Below, in pieces: positions 17,311 through 27,644 of a stretch of 64,000 bases of DNA. The DNA comes from Trueperella pecoris (lineage in GTDB: Bacteria; Actinomycetota; Actinomycetes; Actinomycetales; Actinomycetaceae). How positions within the stretch are numbered: the first letter of the stretch is position 1; every line of letters begins with the position of its first letter. Position numbers and translations under genes: made by a program. The notes under the pieces were generated by a model that did no database searches, was not told the origin of the DNA, and saw only the letters and a list, made by a program, of their open reading frames with translations. The stretch covers positions 1,116,001 to 1,180,000 of the forward strand of contig NZ_CP053291.1 in the NCBI RefSeq assembly GCF_014926385.1, in the 5' to 3' direction.

Positions 17311-18653
17311 TATTCTCCGAGGCGAGTCAACAGAAGTGCCTCGGCGACGATAGCGTTGCGCCAATCTGCCAAGTGCAGGGACTCGTTAGCGGAGTGTGCG
17401 CGGGTGTCGGGGTCTTCGATGCCCGTCACGAGGATCTGTGCCGAGGGGAAAGCCTCGGCCAGATCGGCGATGAACGGAATGGATCCGCCAACACCAATCT
17501 CGACGGACGGGGTGCCCCACGCCTGCTCGAGCGCCCATTCCATCATGGTCGAGATCTCCGTGGGCTCGCCCGCGGCGAAGGCCGGGCCGCGCTCGTTGAT
17601 AACGCACTCGACGTGAGCGCCGAAGGGGGCGTTAGCCTGAAGGTGCTCGATCAGCATGTTGGCCGCCTCGCCGGAGTCCTGGCCCGGGGTGACGCGCATC
17701 GACAGGACGAAGGTCGTCGAGGGCGAGATGGTGTTCGAGGTGAGCTTGACCGGGGTGACGTCCATGGCGGTAACCGCGATGGCGGGCTTGGTCCACATGC
17801 GCGACGTAATCGAGCCTTCGCCGGCAAGTTCAACGCCGTCCAGCAGGCCCGCGTCCCTGCGGAAGTCCGCTTCGGGGTAATCGACGTCGGTTTCGTCCTT
17901 CGACAGCAACCCCTTGACGGCAACGTTCCCGCGCTCGTCGTGAAGTGTGGAGATGAGGCGAGCGGCGAGCGTGACGGAATCGAGGACCGGGCCGCCATAC
18001 ATGCCGGAGTGGAGCGCGTGGTCAAGAACGCTGACGGTCACGGACAGCTGCGTGACGCCACGCAGGGAGGTGGTCAGCGACGGCGTTCCCACCTTCCAGT
18101 TGTTCGAATCGGCGACAACGATGACGTCGCCGTTGAGCTCCTCACGATAGGCCTGAAGGAAATCGACGAACGTCGGCGAACCGACCTCTTCTTCTCCCTC
18201 AATGAAGAGGGTGATGCCGACCCCTGGCCGAGCGGCCTCGATGGCGGCGAGGTGGGCAACGACGCCGGCCTTGTCGTCACCGGTTCCACGGCCGTAGAGG
18301 CGGCCGTCGCGTTCGGTGGCGACGAACGGATCGGTGTCCCACAGCTCGAGGTCTCCCACGGGCTGGACATCATGGTGAGCGTAAAGAACGACCGTCGGCT
18401 TGCCCGGTTCGGCCGGCCGGGTGGCCAGAATGGCCGGGCGGCCCTTCTTCCCGGAAGCCGTCTCAAGCTGGACGACCTGCGTGTCCAAGCCTAGGGCCCG
18501 TGCTCGCTGCGCCACCCATTGGGCGGATTCAACGAGGGTGGACTGGTCAAACGAGTCCGCCGATACAGAGGGAATCGCGACAAGCTCGATGAGATCGGCG
18601 GTCGTCCTCGACATGCGCTGGTCTACTGAAGAAATAACATCCTGGTACGTCAT
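17310..18653 (-). CDS. M20 family metallo-dipeptidase
   Basis: A 447-residue cytosolic zinc peptidase of the PepV/CPG2 type. Metal and catalytic motifs: VVLYAHHDVQPVGD (first His), GRGTGDDKAGVVAHL (bridging Asp), FIEGEEEVGS (catalytic Glu and ligand Glu), VVADSNN, and near the C-terminus RAHSANESLHLADW. It probably hydrolyses dipeptides for amino acid supply. It shares a TAATG overlap with the next gene. Confidence 0.85.
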   Translation of the reverse strand: MTYQDVISSVDQRMSRTTADLIELVAIPSVSADSFDQSTLVESAQWVAQRARALGLDTQVVQLETASGKKGRPAILATRPAEPGKPTVVLYAHHDVQPVGDLELWDTDPFVATERDGRLYGRGTGDDKAGVVAHLAAIEAARPGVGITLFIEGEEEVGSPTFVDFLQAYREELNGDVIVVADSNNWKVGTPSLTTSLRGVTQLSVTVSVLDHALHSGMYGGPVLDSVTLAARLISTLHDERGNVAVKGLLSKDETDVDYPEADFRRDAGLLDGVELAGEGSITSRMWTKPAIAVTAMDVTPVKLTSNTISPSTTFVLSMRVTPGQDSGEAANMLIEHLQANAPFGAHVECVINERGPAFAAGEPTEISTMMEWALEQAWGTPSVEIGVGGSIPFIADLAEAFPSAQILVTGIEDPDTRAHSANESLHLADWRNAIVAEALLLTRLGE

Positions 18654-18761
18654 GGTCCCAGCCTACCGCACACGATGGCATGATTATCCGCGTGCATTCC
18701 GTGATTGTCGGACCTAGCTATTACACTGATGCCCAACAGCTCACAATCAAAAAGGATAACC

Positions 18762-19427
18762 GTGTTCGGATCAAAGAAGACCTCGGAAGTGGAGAACTCC
18801 TCGCGCGCCAACCACGAAGGGCGCGATATGCCCAAGGGGCGCACCGCCTCGAAGGGCGCCCCTACCCCGCGCCGCAAGGACGTGGAGGCACGCAATCGCC
18901 GCCCCCTCGTGTCGGACGTGAAGTCGCTAACGAAGGAAGAAAAGCGCCAGCGCAAAGCGGAGGATCGGGCCCGCTCCAACGAGCTTTACAATCGCCAGCA
19001 GCAGGCCATGCGCACCGGCGATCAGCGCAACATGCCCTCCCAGCACAAGGGCCCGATCCGGGCCTTCGGGCGGGACTACATTGATGCCGCCGCGCCGATC
19101 TCGGCATTCTTTATGCCCGTGGCAATCTTGCTCCTGCCGATGATGTTCTTCCAGGCGAAATTCCCCCAGATCGTCATCCCGGCGGTGTGGGCGATGTACG
19201 TAGTTTTCCTTCTCATGCTTGCCCACGCGATCTTCGTCGCGCGGCGTGCGAAGAAGCTTGCTATTCACCGCTTTGGCGAGGTGCCCTCGGGCTTCTTCTT
19301 CCAAATGCTTGGGCGCGCCTTTTATCTGCGTCGCTGGCGCCTGCCCTCCCCGCAGGTGGCTCGCGGCGAATTCCCCAAGGGCGGTTCGCGGGAGGACCTC
19401 AAGGCGGCCCGGGCGAGCAAGTCCTAG
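18762..19427 (+). CDS. DUF3043 membrane protein
   Basis: A 221-residue protein starting at GTG 18762 after AAAGGA. The N-terminal half is highly charged with the DUF3043 signature KGAPTPRRKDVEARNRRPLV. Two membrane helices follow (PISAFFMPVAILLLPMMFF and IVIPAVWAMYVVFLLMLAHAIFV), then a basic tail. This matches actinobacterial DUF3043 proteins near the glycerate-kinase-like gene. Function is unknown. Confidence 0.8.
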   Translation: MFGSKKTSEVENSSRANHEGRDMPKGRTASKGAPTPRRKDVEARNRRPLVSDVKSLTKEEKRQRKAEDRARSNELYNRQQQAMRTGDQRNMPSQHKGPIRAFGRDYIDAAAPISAFFMPVAILLLPMMFFQAKFPQIVIPAVWAMYVVFLLMLAHAIFVARRAKKLAIHRFGEVPSGFFFQMLGRAFYLRRWRLPSPQVARGEFPKGGSREDLKAARASKS

Positions 19428-19865
19428 TTACTTCTTGGACTCTTCGAGCTGCCGCGCAGCCATTGCGGCGGGGCGTGACCACACGAGCCAAGCCAAGGCA
19501 GCGATAGACCCGATCGTTGGCAGGTAATAGTAGGTCTCGCCCGCCGCGAACCAAGGGTTGGTTCGCGCCAAAGAACCGGAGATGAAGAAGGATAGGAGCG
19601 GCATGAGGACGTTGACCGTCCACGCCACAAAGGCGATGTAGCGCATGCGCCGCCCGTTGTGCTTCACACCCGCGAAGCCGATGAGCCACACTGCCGCGGC
19701 TGCCACCGAGGTCACGGCAACACCGTAACTACCTGCGCCCACCGCGATTTGCGTGGAAATGACTGAGCGCCACAGGAAGATGAGGGCACCGCCGCCGAGC
19801 AAAGCGATGAGCACGGATGGCCATCCATGGGCACGCGTACGCGTATCGGTTAGCTTCTGGCTCAC
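19428..19865 (-). CDS. Four-helix membrane protein, unknown
   Basis: A 145-residue protein with four predicted membrane helices (VLIALLGGGALIFLW, VAVTSVAAAAVWLIGFAG, YIAFVAWTVNVLMPLLSFFI, YYYLPTIGSIAALAWLVW) and short basic ends. It is convergent with the DUF3043 gene and divergent from pepA. No family is recognised. Confidence 0.6.
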   Translation of the reverse strand: MSQKLTDTRTRAHGWPSVLIALLGGGALIFLWRSVISTQIAVGAGSYGVAVTSVAAAAVWLIGFAGVKHNGRRMRYIAFVAWTVNVLMPLLSFFISGSLARTNPWFAAGETYYYLPTIGSIAALAWLVWSRPAAMAARQLEESKK

Positions 19866-19978
19866 GGGTCCTCCTGATGTCTAATGCTGAATTTACCTTA
19901 CCCTTGCTGTTGGAATACTGGGGCATGACGCCCGGTGAGAAATCGCCTGCCTCATGCCTCCCCCCTTATACTGGGGTA

Positions 19979-21376
19979 ATGACTGAAATCATTTCCCAGC
20001 AATTTAATCAGGATCTCTCCCGTCACCTCGCACTCTTTGCGACCAAGGCTGACGATACTTTCTCCCTCGATACGTTGGTTTCCGACGCGGCCTTCACCGA
20101 CAGCGTCGTGCGTGCGTTGACGACGCTCGGTGCCGGCACGGGCGTGACGCGCCTGGTCAATCCGGCGGACGAGTCCAAGCTCGTGTTCGTCGTCGTTCGT
20201 GATGAGAAGACGACCACGCGTGAAGCCTTCGGCGAGCTCGCCCGCGCGGCGTGTGGTATCGACACGCTCGTTGTTGCCTCGCAGGTCACCGACGTCGCCG
20301 ACGCCGTCGAAGGCGGCCTCCTCGGCTCCTACGTGTTTGACGAATACAAGGCGCCGAAGAAGGCCCCGCTTGGCACGCTTGTCCTTCCTGTCGACGACGA
20401 CGCCGCCGTCACGCGCGGCGAAATCCTTGCCGAGGCGACTAACCGCGTCCGCGATCTTGTCAACCTCGCTCCCAACGAGCTCTATCCCGAAGTGCTTGCG
20501 CAGATCGCGCAGGACGAGGCCAGCGCGGCGGGCTGTTCGGTGCGCATCTATCGTGAGGAGGAGCTCGAGGAGATTAACGCCGCGGGCATCATCCACGTCG
20601 GCCGCGGATCGAAGAATCTCCCCCGTCTCGTTCGTATCGAGTGGGCTCCGGAGGGTGCCCAGGGAGAGACGATTGCGCTCGTCGGAAAGGGCATCACCTT
20701 CGACACCGGCGGCTACTCGCTCAAGCCGTCCACGGCCATGACCGAGATGAAGACCGACATGGGTGGCGCTGCCACCGTCTTGCAGACCATCGTCGCGGCG
20801 GCGCGTCTCGGCGTGCAACGCAAGGTTGTTGGCTGGCTGTGTATCGCCGAGAACATGGTTTCCGGCATCGCGGGACACCCCGACGACGTCATCACCTACC
20901 GCAACGGCGTGTCGGTGGAAATCAACAACACCGACGCCGAGGGCCGCCTCGTCATGGCCGACGGGCTCCTCATGGCCTCTGCCGAAGGCTCTGAGACGAT
21001 CATCGACATCGCCACGCTGACGGGCGCCCAGATGGTTGCGCTCGGCGAGCGCACCACCGGCATCATGGGAAGCGACTATGCCAAGGAACTCACCGAACTC
21101 GCCGCTGGCGTGGGCGAACCGGCTTGGCACATGCCCCTGCCCGAGCACCTGCGCGAGTCATTGGACTCCGACGTGGCGGACATGAAGAATTCCGGATCGC
21201 GATTCGGTGGAATGTTGGTGGCCGGACTGTTCCTCAAGGAATTCGTCAGCGCCCCCAACTGGGCCCACGTAGACATCGCGGGCCCGTCCTTCAATCGCGG
21301 CAAGCCCTATGGCGTGATGCCCAAGGGCGCCACCGGCGTCATGGTGCGCACGCTCCTCGCGGCGTTGGAGAACTAG
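19979..21376 (+). CDS. pepA: Leucyl aminopeptidase (M17)
   Basis: A 465-residue cytosolic bimetallic aminopeptidase. The ATG at 19979 gives the usual N-terminus; the frame opens earlier but has no ribosome site there. The C-terminal catalytic domain shows VGKGITFDTGGYSLKP (Lys and Asp ligands), MKTDMGGAA, the family signature NNTDAEGRLVMAD and ATLTGAQMVALGE. It should trim N-terminal residues in peptide turnover. The equivalent of Rv2213, located as in mycobacteria upstream of the E2 gene. Confidence 0.95.
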   Translation: MTEIISQQFNQDLSRHLALFATKADDTFSLDTLVSDAAFTDSVVRALTTLGAGTGVTRLVNPADESKLVFVVVRDEKTTTREAFGELARAACGIDTLVVASQVTDVADAVEGGLLGSYVFDEYKAPKKAPLGTLVLPVDDDAAVTRGEILAEATNRVRDLVNLAPNELYPEVLAQIAQDEASAAGCSVRIYREEELEEINAAGIIHVGRGSKNLPRLVRIEWAPEGAQGETIALVGKGITFDTGGYSLKPSTAMTEMKTDMGGAATVLQTIVAAARLGVQRKVVGWLCIAENMVSGIAGHPDDVITYRNGVSVEINNTDAEGRLVMADGLLMASAEGSETIIDIATLTGAQMVALGERTTGIMGSDYAKELTELAAGVGEPAWHMPLPEHLRESLDSDVADMKNSGSRFGGMLVAGLFLKEFVSAPNWAHVDIAGPSFNRGKPYGVMPKGATGVMVRTLLAALEN

Positions 21377-21380
21377 GCTG

Positions 21381-21698
21381 CTAGCGTTGTGTGCCGTGCT
21401 TGATTGACCATTCGCGCATGGCACGCGGATAGCCGCTCCGGGCGACATCATAGAGCTTGATCCCCAGCTCATCGGCGACCTCTACGGCGTCGTTGAGGCT
21501 GGGGATTTTGCGTCGTGTCCATTCGCCGTCGTAGGCGACGAGCACGATGGCGCTCGGCGCACGAGACGTGGCCGCCTCGAAGTATGCCGACACGCCTTGC
21601 CGAGTGTGAACAAATTCGGCCAAATGCGCGAGTGTGTCCTTTTTCGCACGCCTCTGGGACACTGGTCCTAGAGACTTTTTCCTTGAAAATAGAGCCAT
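21381..21698 (-). CDS. Conserved hypothetical protein
   Basis: A 105-residue soluble protein with a basic N-terminus (MALFSRKKSLGPVSQRRAKKD), then LAEFVHTRQGVSAYFEAATSRAPSAIVLVAYDGEWTRRKI. Similar short proteins occur between pepA and lpd in actinobacteria. Function is unknown. It is convergent with pepA (4-base gap). Confidence 0.6.
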   Translation of the reverse strand: MALFSRKKSLGPVSQRRAKKDTLAHLAEFVHTRQGVSAYFEAATSRAPSAIVLVAYDGEWTRRKIPSLNDAVEVADELGIKLYDVARSGYPRAMREWSIKHGTQR

Positions 21699-21843
21699 TA
21701 GGCCAGTTTATCCCACCCAGGGCCGTGACTGACCTCCTCCGGAAGAAACAGTGGAAGAGGAAGAAAAGTTGAAAACAACGTGGAATACTTATCTTGAATA
21801 GGTCTGGAACATCCAGTCCTCCTTGATCTCGAGGGAGAGGTAA

Positions 21844-23217
21844 GTGACTGAAAAGGAATACGACGTAGTGATTCTCGGCGCGGGCTCCGGAGGATACGCC
21901 TGTGCTCTTAGGTCCGCGCAGCTCGGCATGTCGGTCGCGCTCATTGAAGGCGATAAGGTGGGTGGCACGTGTCTGCACCGCGGATGTATTCCGACGAAGG
22001 CGCTCCTGCACGCTGCTGAGGTCGCTGACGAGATGCGCGAAGGCCCGTCGATCGGCGTGAAGGGTAGCTTCGAGGGCATCGATATGGCTGCGCTCAACGC
22101 TTACAAGAACGGCGTCGTCGAGAAAATGTTCAAGGGTCTGACCGGCCTGGTCAACGCCTCCGGCGTTGAGACAATCTCGGGCTGGGGTCGCCTGGTCGCA
22201 CAGGACACGGTGGAGGTCAACGGCGAGCGCATTAAGGGCAAGAACATCGTCCTCGCGAGCGGCTCCTACTCCAAGACCATCGGTCAGACCATCACCGATC
22301 GTGTGATCACCTCGGACAAGGCGCTGACGATGGACACGGTTCCGGGCTCCGTGATCGTGCTCGGCGGCGGCGTCATCGGTTGCGAGTTCGCCTCCGTGTG
22401 GAGCTCGTACGGCGCCGACGTCACCATCATCGAGGGCCTCGACCACCTCGTTCCTAACGAGGACGAGGACGTGTCGAAGATGCTCGAGCGCTCGTTCCGT
22501 AAGCGCAAGATTGCCTTCAAGACGAAGACGATGTTCGACCGCGTGGAGGAGGACGAAAGCGGCGTCCATGTCTTCACGCAGGATGGCAAGCAGTACGATG
22601 CGGAATACCTGCTCATCGCCATCGGCCGTGGCCCATCCACGGCCAACCTCGGCTACGAGGAGCAGGGCATCACGCTCGATCGTGGTTTCGTGATTACCAA
22701 CGAGCGTCTCCACACTGGTGTGGGCAACATTTACGCCGTTGGTGACATCGTTCCTGGCGTCCAGCTAGCTCACCGCGGCTTCCTTCAGGGCCTCTTCGTT
22801 GCCGACGAGATCGCTGGAAACAACCCAGCCGTCCCGAACGAGGACAACATCCCCAAGGTGACCTTCTCCAACCCGGAGATCGCGTCGGTGGGACTTTCCC
22901 AGAAAAAGGCCGAGGAGAAATTCGGCAAGGAGAACGTGGAGACTTCCACCTTCAATCTTGCTGGTAACGGTAAGTCTCAGATGCTTGGCACCACCGGCTT
23001 CGTTAAGCTGGTTCGTGAGAAGGATGGCCCGATCGTGGGCTTCCATTCCATCGGCGCCCGCATGGGCGAGCAGGTCGGCGAGGGCATGCTCATGGTTGCT
23101 TGGGAATCCTACCCCGAGGACTTTGACGGCTTGATCCACGCTCACCCCACCCAGAACGAGTCCGTTGGCGAGGCGATCCTCGCACTCGCCGGCAAGCCAC
23201 TCCACACCCACAACTGA
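21844..23217 (+). CDS. lpdA: Dihydrolipoyl dehydrogenase (E3)
   Basis: A 457-residue FAD enzyme that reoxidises the lipoyl arm of 2-oxoacid dehydrogenase complexes using NAD+. [10 protein letters not shown] binds FAD. The redox pair is C43/C48 ([17 protein letters not shown]), [15 protein letters not shown] binds NAD, and YAVGDI binds FAD. The C-terminal His-Glu dyad is in [17 protein letters not shown] 21844 follows GAGAGG. It is 19 bases upstream of the E2 gene and surely co-transcribed. Confidence 0.95.
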   Translation: MTEKEYDVVILGAGSGGYACALRSAQLGMSVALIEGDKVGGTCLHRGCIPTKALLHAAEVADEMREGPSIGVKGSFEGIDMAALNAYKNGVVEKMFKGLTGLVNASGVETISGWGRLVAQDTVEVNGERIKGKNIVLASGSYSKTIGQTITDRVITSDKALTMDTVPGSVIVLGGGVIGCEFASVWSSYGADVTIIEGLDHLVPNEDEDVSKMLERSFRKRKIAFKTKTMFDRVEEDESGVHVFTQDGKQYDAEYLLIAIGRGPSTANLGYEEQGITLDRGFVITNERLHTGVGNIYAVGDIVPGVQLAHRGFLQGLFVADEIAGNNPAVPNEDNIPKVTFSNPEIASVGLSQKKAEEKFGKENVETSTFNLAGNGKSQMLGTTGFVKLVREKDGPIVGFHSIGARMGEQVGEGMLMVAWESYPEDFDGLIHAHPTQNESVGEAILALAGKPLHTHN

Positions 23218-23236
23218 CCTAGGAGAGAAAGACAAG

Positions 23237-24922
23237 ATGTCTGAACCTATTAAGATGCCCGCACTGGGCGAGTCCGTCGATGAGGGCACGGTTACGACGT
23301 GGCTGAAGAACGTTGGCGACACGGTTGAAGCCGACGAACCCGTCCTCGAAGTTTCTACTGACAAGGTGGACACCGAGGTCCCCGCTCCCGCCTCCGGCGT
23401 GCTTGAGTCGATCGAGGTTGGAGAGGACGAGACCGTGTCGGTCGGCACCGTCCTCGGCTACATCGGCGACGGCTCTGGTGCAGCTGCGGCCGAAGAGTCT
23501 GTAGCTGAGGAGCCGCAGGAGGAGCCGAAGGTCGAGGCACCCAAGGAGGAGCCGAAGGCCGAGGCCCCGAAGTCCGGCGGTTCCACCGGCGGGGTCGAGG
23601 TCAAGATGCCCGCACTTGGCGAATCTGTTGACGAGGGAACTGTGACGACGTGGCTCAAGCAGGTCGGCGATGAGGTTGAGGAAGACGAGCCGATCGTCGA
23701 GGTCTCCACCGACAAGGTCGATACTGAGGTTCCTGCTCCCGCTTCGGGAGTACTGACCGAGATCAAGGTCAGCGAGGACGAAACGGTCGGAGTAGGCACT
23801 GTTCTCGCCGTTATCGGCGGCGAGATGCCTGCCGAGGCTCCGGCTGAGGAGCCGAAGGCCGAAGAGCCTAAGGCTGAGGCACCCAAGGAGGAGGCGAAGG
23901 CTGAGGCGCCCAAGGCCGCTCCCGCCGCGCCGGCACCTGCCGCTGCCCCGGCCGATGGCAAGTCCGCCTACGTGACCCCCATCGTTCGCAAGCTCGCTAG
24001 GGAGCTCGGAGTCGATCTCGATTCGATCTCCGGCACTGGCGTGGGCGGCCGTATTCGTCGCCAGGACGTCGAAGCCGCCGCCGAGGCCGCGAAGACTGCT
24101 GCTGCAACGTCGGCTCCGGCCGCTGCGCCGGCACCCGCCGCCCCGACCGCTGCGCCTGCTGGAAACGTCAAGTCGCAGATCGCCGAGAAGGCCAAGGAGG
24201 CCGCGTCACTGCGTGGCACCCGCCAGAAGATGACGGGCGTGCGCAAGGCTATTGCCAAGCACATGGTCGAGTCTTTGCAGGTATCGGCCCAGCTGACCAC
24301 CGTCATGGAAGTCGATGTCACCCGCATCGTCAACCTGCGCGCGCGTGCGAAGGAAAGCTTCCGTGCTCGCGAGGGCGTGAACCTCACCTACCTGCCCTTC
24401 TTCGTCCAGGCTGCAACCGAGGCGCTCAAGGCTCACCCGATCATCAATTCCTCAGTCGAGGGCAATGAGATCGTGTACCACGACGCCGAACACGTCGGCA
24501 TTGCCGTGGATACCGAGCGTGGCCTCTTCGTTCCGGTGATCAAGAACGCTGGCGATCTCAATATCTCCGGTATCGCGAAGCAGATCGCGGATCTCGCCGC
24601 TCGCACGCGTGAGGGTAAGATCAAGGGTGACGAGCTCAGCGGATCCACCTTCACCATCACAAACACTGGTTCGGCCGGCGCCATCTTCGATACGCCGATC
24701 ATCAACCAGCCGAATGTGGCCATCATGGGCACCGGCGCCATCTTCAAGGCGCCTGGCGTGGTCAAGGATCAGGACGGCAACGAAGTGATTTCGATTCGCT
24801 CGAAGTGCTTCCTGTCGATCTCCTACGATCACCGCATCATCGACGGCGCCGCGGCATCGCGTTACCTGCGTGATGTGAAGTTCCGCCTCGAAGAGGGCGA
24901 CTTCGGTAACGAAGTCCTCTAA
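23237..24922 (+). CDS. Lipoyl acyltransferase E2 of 2-oxoacid dehydrogenase
   Basis: A 561-residue E2. Two lipoyl domains lie at about 1-75 and 118-195, each with lipoyl-lysine in [16 protein letters not shown], followed by Ala/Glu/Pro/Lys hinges. A peripheral subunit-binding domain lies at about 237-275 ([19 protein letters not shown]). The catalytic domain ends in [18 protein letters not shown] (His/Asp). The M. tuberculosis counterpart, DlaT, serves pyruvate dehydrogenase. AceE at 50.7 kb is the likely E1, though a 2-oxoglutarate role is not excluded. No lipA or lipB follows. Confidence 0.9.
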   Translation: MSEPIKMPALGESVDEGTVTTWLKNVGDTVEADEPVLEVSTDKVDTEVPAPASGVLESIEVGEDETVSVGTVLGYIGDGSGAAAAEESVAEEPQEEPKVEAPKEEPKAEAPKSGGSTGGVEVKMPALGESVDEGTVTTWLKQVGDEVEEDEPIVEVSTDKVDTEVPAPASGVLTEIKVSEDETVGVGTVLAVIGGEMPAEAPAEEPKAEEPKAEAPKEEAKAEAPKAAPAAPAPAAAPADGKSAYVTPIVRKLARELGVDLDSISGTGVGGRIRRQDVEAAAEAAKTAAATSAPAAAPAPAAPTAAPAGNVKSQIAEKAKEAASLRGTRQKMTGVRKAIAKHMVESLQVSAQLTTVMEVDVTRIVNLRARAKESFRAREGVNLTYLPFFVQAATEALKAHPIINSSVEGNEIVYHDAEHVGIAVDTERGLFVPVIKNAGDLNISGIAKQIADLAARTREGKIKGDELSGSTFTITNTGSAGAIFDTPIINQPNVAIMGTGAIFKAPGVVKDQDGNEVISIRSKCFLSISYDHRIIDGAAASRYLRDVKFRLEEGDFGNEVL

Positions 24923-24937
24923 TTTCGCCTCACAGGT

Positions 24938-24980
24938 AAAGGTGGCTGGGAACGCTGAGTGGCGTTCCCAGCCACCTTTT
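24938..24980 (+). terminator. Terminator after lpdA-E2 operon
   Basis: A long perfect stem: AAAGGTGGCTGGGAACGC (24938-24955) pairs with its complement ending at 24980. A 6-base loop separates the arms, and the second arm runs into TTTTT. Confidence 0.9.
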
Positions 24981-25028
24981 TGGGGTTGGCCCAGACCCAT
25001 AACAACGGCACGTCTAGCCCATGCGTGT

Positions 25029-25463
25029 TCACTCGTCCTGGCAGGGTCGGATTTCCTCGAGACGGCCTTCGTTGAGATACCACCGTCGGCACAGGCGATC
25101 GCCTGTGTGGCTCCCCTCGTCTCCCGCTAGGTAGGCTCCGCGCTGGTGGGAGACGACGTCAAGCACCGGGCCACGACGAGACACGACATCCACCGAGACG
25201 ATCTGCGTGGAGACGGCCTCAACATTGACGTCATTCCGTTTCATCCACTCGATCAGGCGGGCATCTTCCGCCCGCGCAGCGGATTCCTCAATGGTCAAAG
25301 CCGCAAGTGTTTCCCAATCTCCGCTGACCAGGGCCTCGTTTCGGGTGTTGACCAGCTGTTGCGCGTACGCCTTCCAATCGGTCCTGTCATTTGCAAGTCC
25401 CGCAGCGAATCCCATGATGGCCGCAAACGCCATCAGCCACGCCTTCCATGCTTGAACGTCCAT
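25029..25463 (-). CDS. Membrane-anchored hypothetical protein
   Basis: A 144-residue protein with one N-terminal hydrophobic helix (AWLMAFAAIMGFAAGLA), then an exported-type domain (QLVNTRNEALVSGDWETLAALTIEESAARAEDA) reminiscent of NTF2/SnoaL-like extracytoplasmic domains. It has two cysteines near the C-terminus (LCRRWYLN, RPCQDE) that could form a disulfide. The family is not recognised with confidence. Confidence 0.55.
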   Translation of the reverse strand: MDVQAWKAWLMAFAAIMGFAAGLANDRTDWKAYAQQLVNTRNEALVSGDWETLAALTIEESAARAEDARLIEWMKRNDVNVEAVSTQIVSVDVVSRRGPVLDVVSHQRGAYLAGDEGSHTGDRLCRRWYLNEGRLEEIRPCQDE

Positions 25464-25557
25464 GCTTCTAGGGCATCACATTTCGTCCAACGAACGATGG
25501 GCTTTTCCACAAGCACCCTCCCCTTCGGACTTCACTTCCCCAGATTAGACTGGCCGA

Positions 25558-26754
25558 ATGAGCAACTTTAGGTCTTCTTTTGGTGGCTACCGCGAGCTAC
25601 CGAGCTTGGTCGGTTACACGCACATGGCCATCTCGTTTCTTGGTCGCCTGCCCACGGCCATGATCATCATTGGCGTTCTGACGCTGATCGTTTCCGAGAC
25701 CGGCTCCGTTTCCGTTGCTGCCTACTGTTCGGCGTCGTTAGCGATTGCCAATGGCGTGGGCAACGTGGTGATCGGCCGACTCACGGACCGTTTTGGCCAG
25801 CGCCGCCCCCTCCTTGCCATCGCTCCCCTCAATGTTGGTGCGCTCGTGTTCCTCGTGTGGCTCGCGCCCCACAATCCTCCTCTTCTTGCCCTCGTAGCGA
25901 CGTCGGCCGTCGTCGGCATGACGACGTCGCCCATCGGCCCTCTCTCCCGCATCCGTTGGTATCCCCTCGCCTCCCCACGCCAACTACCCGCGGCGATGTC
26001 GTGGGAGACCGTCAACGACGAGCTCATCTTCGTGCTTGGCCCGGCTGCCGTGGGCATTCTTGCGGCGGCGATCACCCCCGGTGCTCCCCTCCTCGTCGCC
26101 GCCGGGCTTATCGCAACCTGCGTGATCCCCTTCGCGCTCTCGCGATACGCGCGCGGACCCGCGAACGACGCCGGTGAGCCCAGCCCGTCATTCCCTCTCG
26201 TTTTGCGGCGGGTACGCATGCCACTTTTGGCCATGGTGTTCATGGGAATGTTCTTCGGCGCCATGCAGACCACGGTGACCGCCTTCGCCCGGGCCCACAA
26301 CATGGCAGGCTTGGGCGGACTGATCTATTCCGCGCTCGGCCTATCCGCCGCCGTCACCGCACTCATCGCGGTCGCCCTTCCCGAACGCCTCAGTTTCAAC
26401 ACGCGCGTGTTTTGGGGCGGCGCCGGGCTCTTCCTGGGAGCGGCTGCCTGCATTCTCGCCACCAACGCCGTTGCTCTCGCCTTCCTCCTCCTGATCGCCG
26501 GAAGCTTCATCGGCCCAGTTGGTGTGTCAATCTTTACGCTCGCCGGACGCTGGGCGCCACGCGGCGGGGACGGCGTCGCTAACACCACGATCGTCTCCGC
26601 CAACGTGCTGGGCGTGGCTGGCGCGTCCGCCGTCGTCGGACAGCTCCTGGAGACGAACGTGTCCTACGGCTTTTGGTCGGCCGCTATCTTCGGCGTCGGG
26701 ATCATGATCGTCTCGGCAACCATCGGGCGCGCCGACGAACGTACCTACAGCTGA
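25558..26754 (+). CDS. MFS transporter
   Basis: A 398-residue major facilitator with 12 hydrophobic segments and an A-motif-like loop GRLTDRFGQRRPL between helices 2 and 3. It is short of recognisable substrate signatures. Similar stand-alone MFS proteins are often annotated as drug or sugar exporters in actinobacteria; I cannot tell which. It lies between the E2 operon and DUF4191, the place where lipB and lipA stand in mycobacteria. Confidence 0.8.
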   Translation: MSNFRSSFGGYRELPSLVGYTHMAISFLGRLPTAMIIIGVLTLIVSETGSVSVAAYCSASLAIANGVGNVVIGRLTDRFGQRRPLLAIAPLNVGALVFLVWLAPHNPPLLALVATSAVVGMTTSPIGPLSRIRWYPLASPRQLPAAMSWETVNDELIFVLGPAAVGILAAAITPGAPLLVAAGLIATCVIPFALSRYARGPANDAGEPSPSFPLVLRRVRMPLLAMVFMGMFFGAMQTTVTAFARAHNMAGLGGLIYSALGLSAAVTALIAVALPERLSFNTRVFWGGAGLFLGAAACILATNAVALAFLLLIAGSFIGPVGVSIFTLAGRWAPRGGDGVANTTIVSANVLGVAGASAVVGQLLETNVSYGFWSAAIFGVGIMIVSATIGRADERTYS

Positions 26755-26824
26755 CGCGCCAATCTTTGAGCAAGTCCACTTGATCAACTAAACTTCTGGT
26801 GAATCATCTAAACAAGGAAGTGCG

Positions 26825-27523
26825 ATGGCAAGCGACAAGAAGAACAAGCCCAAGAAGAAGCGTTGGTGGAGCTATCTGGCTGACGCCTACCGGGTGTCAA
26901 AGAACTCCTATCCGTGGACGATCTGGGCACTGATCGGAGCGCTCGCTGCGGGGCTCATCCTCGGCGTTATCGGCGGCCTGATCACCAAATTCTGGTTTGT
27001 GTGGATCCCGCTTGGAATTTTGCTCGGCGTTACTTTCGCTCTGCTCGTCCTGACCCAGCTGGTCAGGCGCGCATCCTATGCACAAATTGACGGCATGCCG
27101 GGTGCCGCTGCCGCCGTGCTCGGGCAGATCAAGCGCGGCTGGGTCATCGAGCAGGAGCCGGTGCGCTTCAACGCTCGTACGCAAGACATGCTCTTCCGCG
27201 TGATCGGCCGCCCGGGCATCGTCCTCGTCGCAGAAGGTCCTGCAGACCGCGTCAACAAACTGATCTCCGACGAAAAGAAGGCTATCAAGCGGGTGGCGCC
27301 GTCGGTCCCCGTCGAGGTTATTAAGGTCGGTCATGGCGAAAACCAAACTCCGCTGATCAAACTTGAGCGAGCCCTGAAGAAGCTGCCCAAGGCGATCTCA
27401 CACGAAGAAGTCGCTGCCGTGACCGCCCGCATGAATGCGATCCAGACCAACGCGTTGCCTATCCCTAAGGGAATTGACCCACTCAACGCTCGCCCGGATC
27501 GTCGCGCGATGCGCGGGCGGTAA
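26825..27523 (+). CDS. DUF4191 membrane protein (Rv2219 type)
   Basis: A 232-residue protein: a Lys-rich start (SDKKNKPKKKRWWSYL), two membrane helices (WTIWALIGALAAGLILGVIGGLI, FVWIPLGILLGVTFALLVLTQLV), and a cytosolic domain with DGMPGAAAAVLGQIKRGWVIEQEPVRFNARTQDMLFRVIGRPG, the DUF4191 core. AAGGA precedes the ATG. It is next to glnA1 here as in mycobacteria. Function is unknown. Confidence 0.8.
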   Translation: MASDKKNKPKKKRWWSYLADAYRVSKNSYPWTIWALIGALAAGLILGVIGGLITKFWFVWIPLGILLGVTFALLVLTQLVRRASYAQIDGMPGAAAAVLGQIKRGWVIEQEPVRFNARTQDMLFRVIGRPGIVLVAEGPADRVNKLISDEKKAIKRVAPSVPVEVIKVGHGENQTPLIKLERALKKLPKAISHEEVAAVTARMNAIQTNALPIPKGIDPLNARPDRRAMRGR

Positions 27524-27537
27524 GGAAAGTGTTGGAA

Positions 27538-27571
27538 GGGACACGGCCACATGTTGGCCGTGTCCCTTTTT
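27538..27571 (+). terminator. Terminator between DUF4191 gene and glnA1
   Basis: A 12-bp perfect stem (GGGACACGGCCA 27538-27549 with 27555-27566), a 5-base loop, then TTTTT. Confidence 0.9.
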
Positions 27572-27644
27572 CATAGGCCCGTGTCCGTAGAATAATTTTC
27601 AGGTGAGCTAAATAGCTTGCTGATCTATCGGACAGGAGTACCGC

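Noticed and set aside
19952-21148. 398-codon frame antisense to pepA
   Set aside because: Same reason: the leucyl aminopeptidase signatures are on the plus strand.
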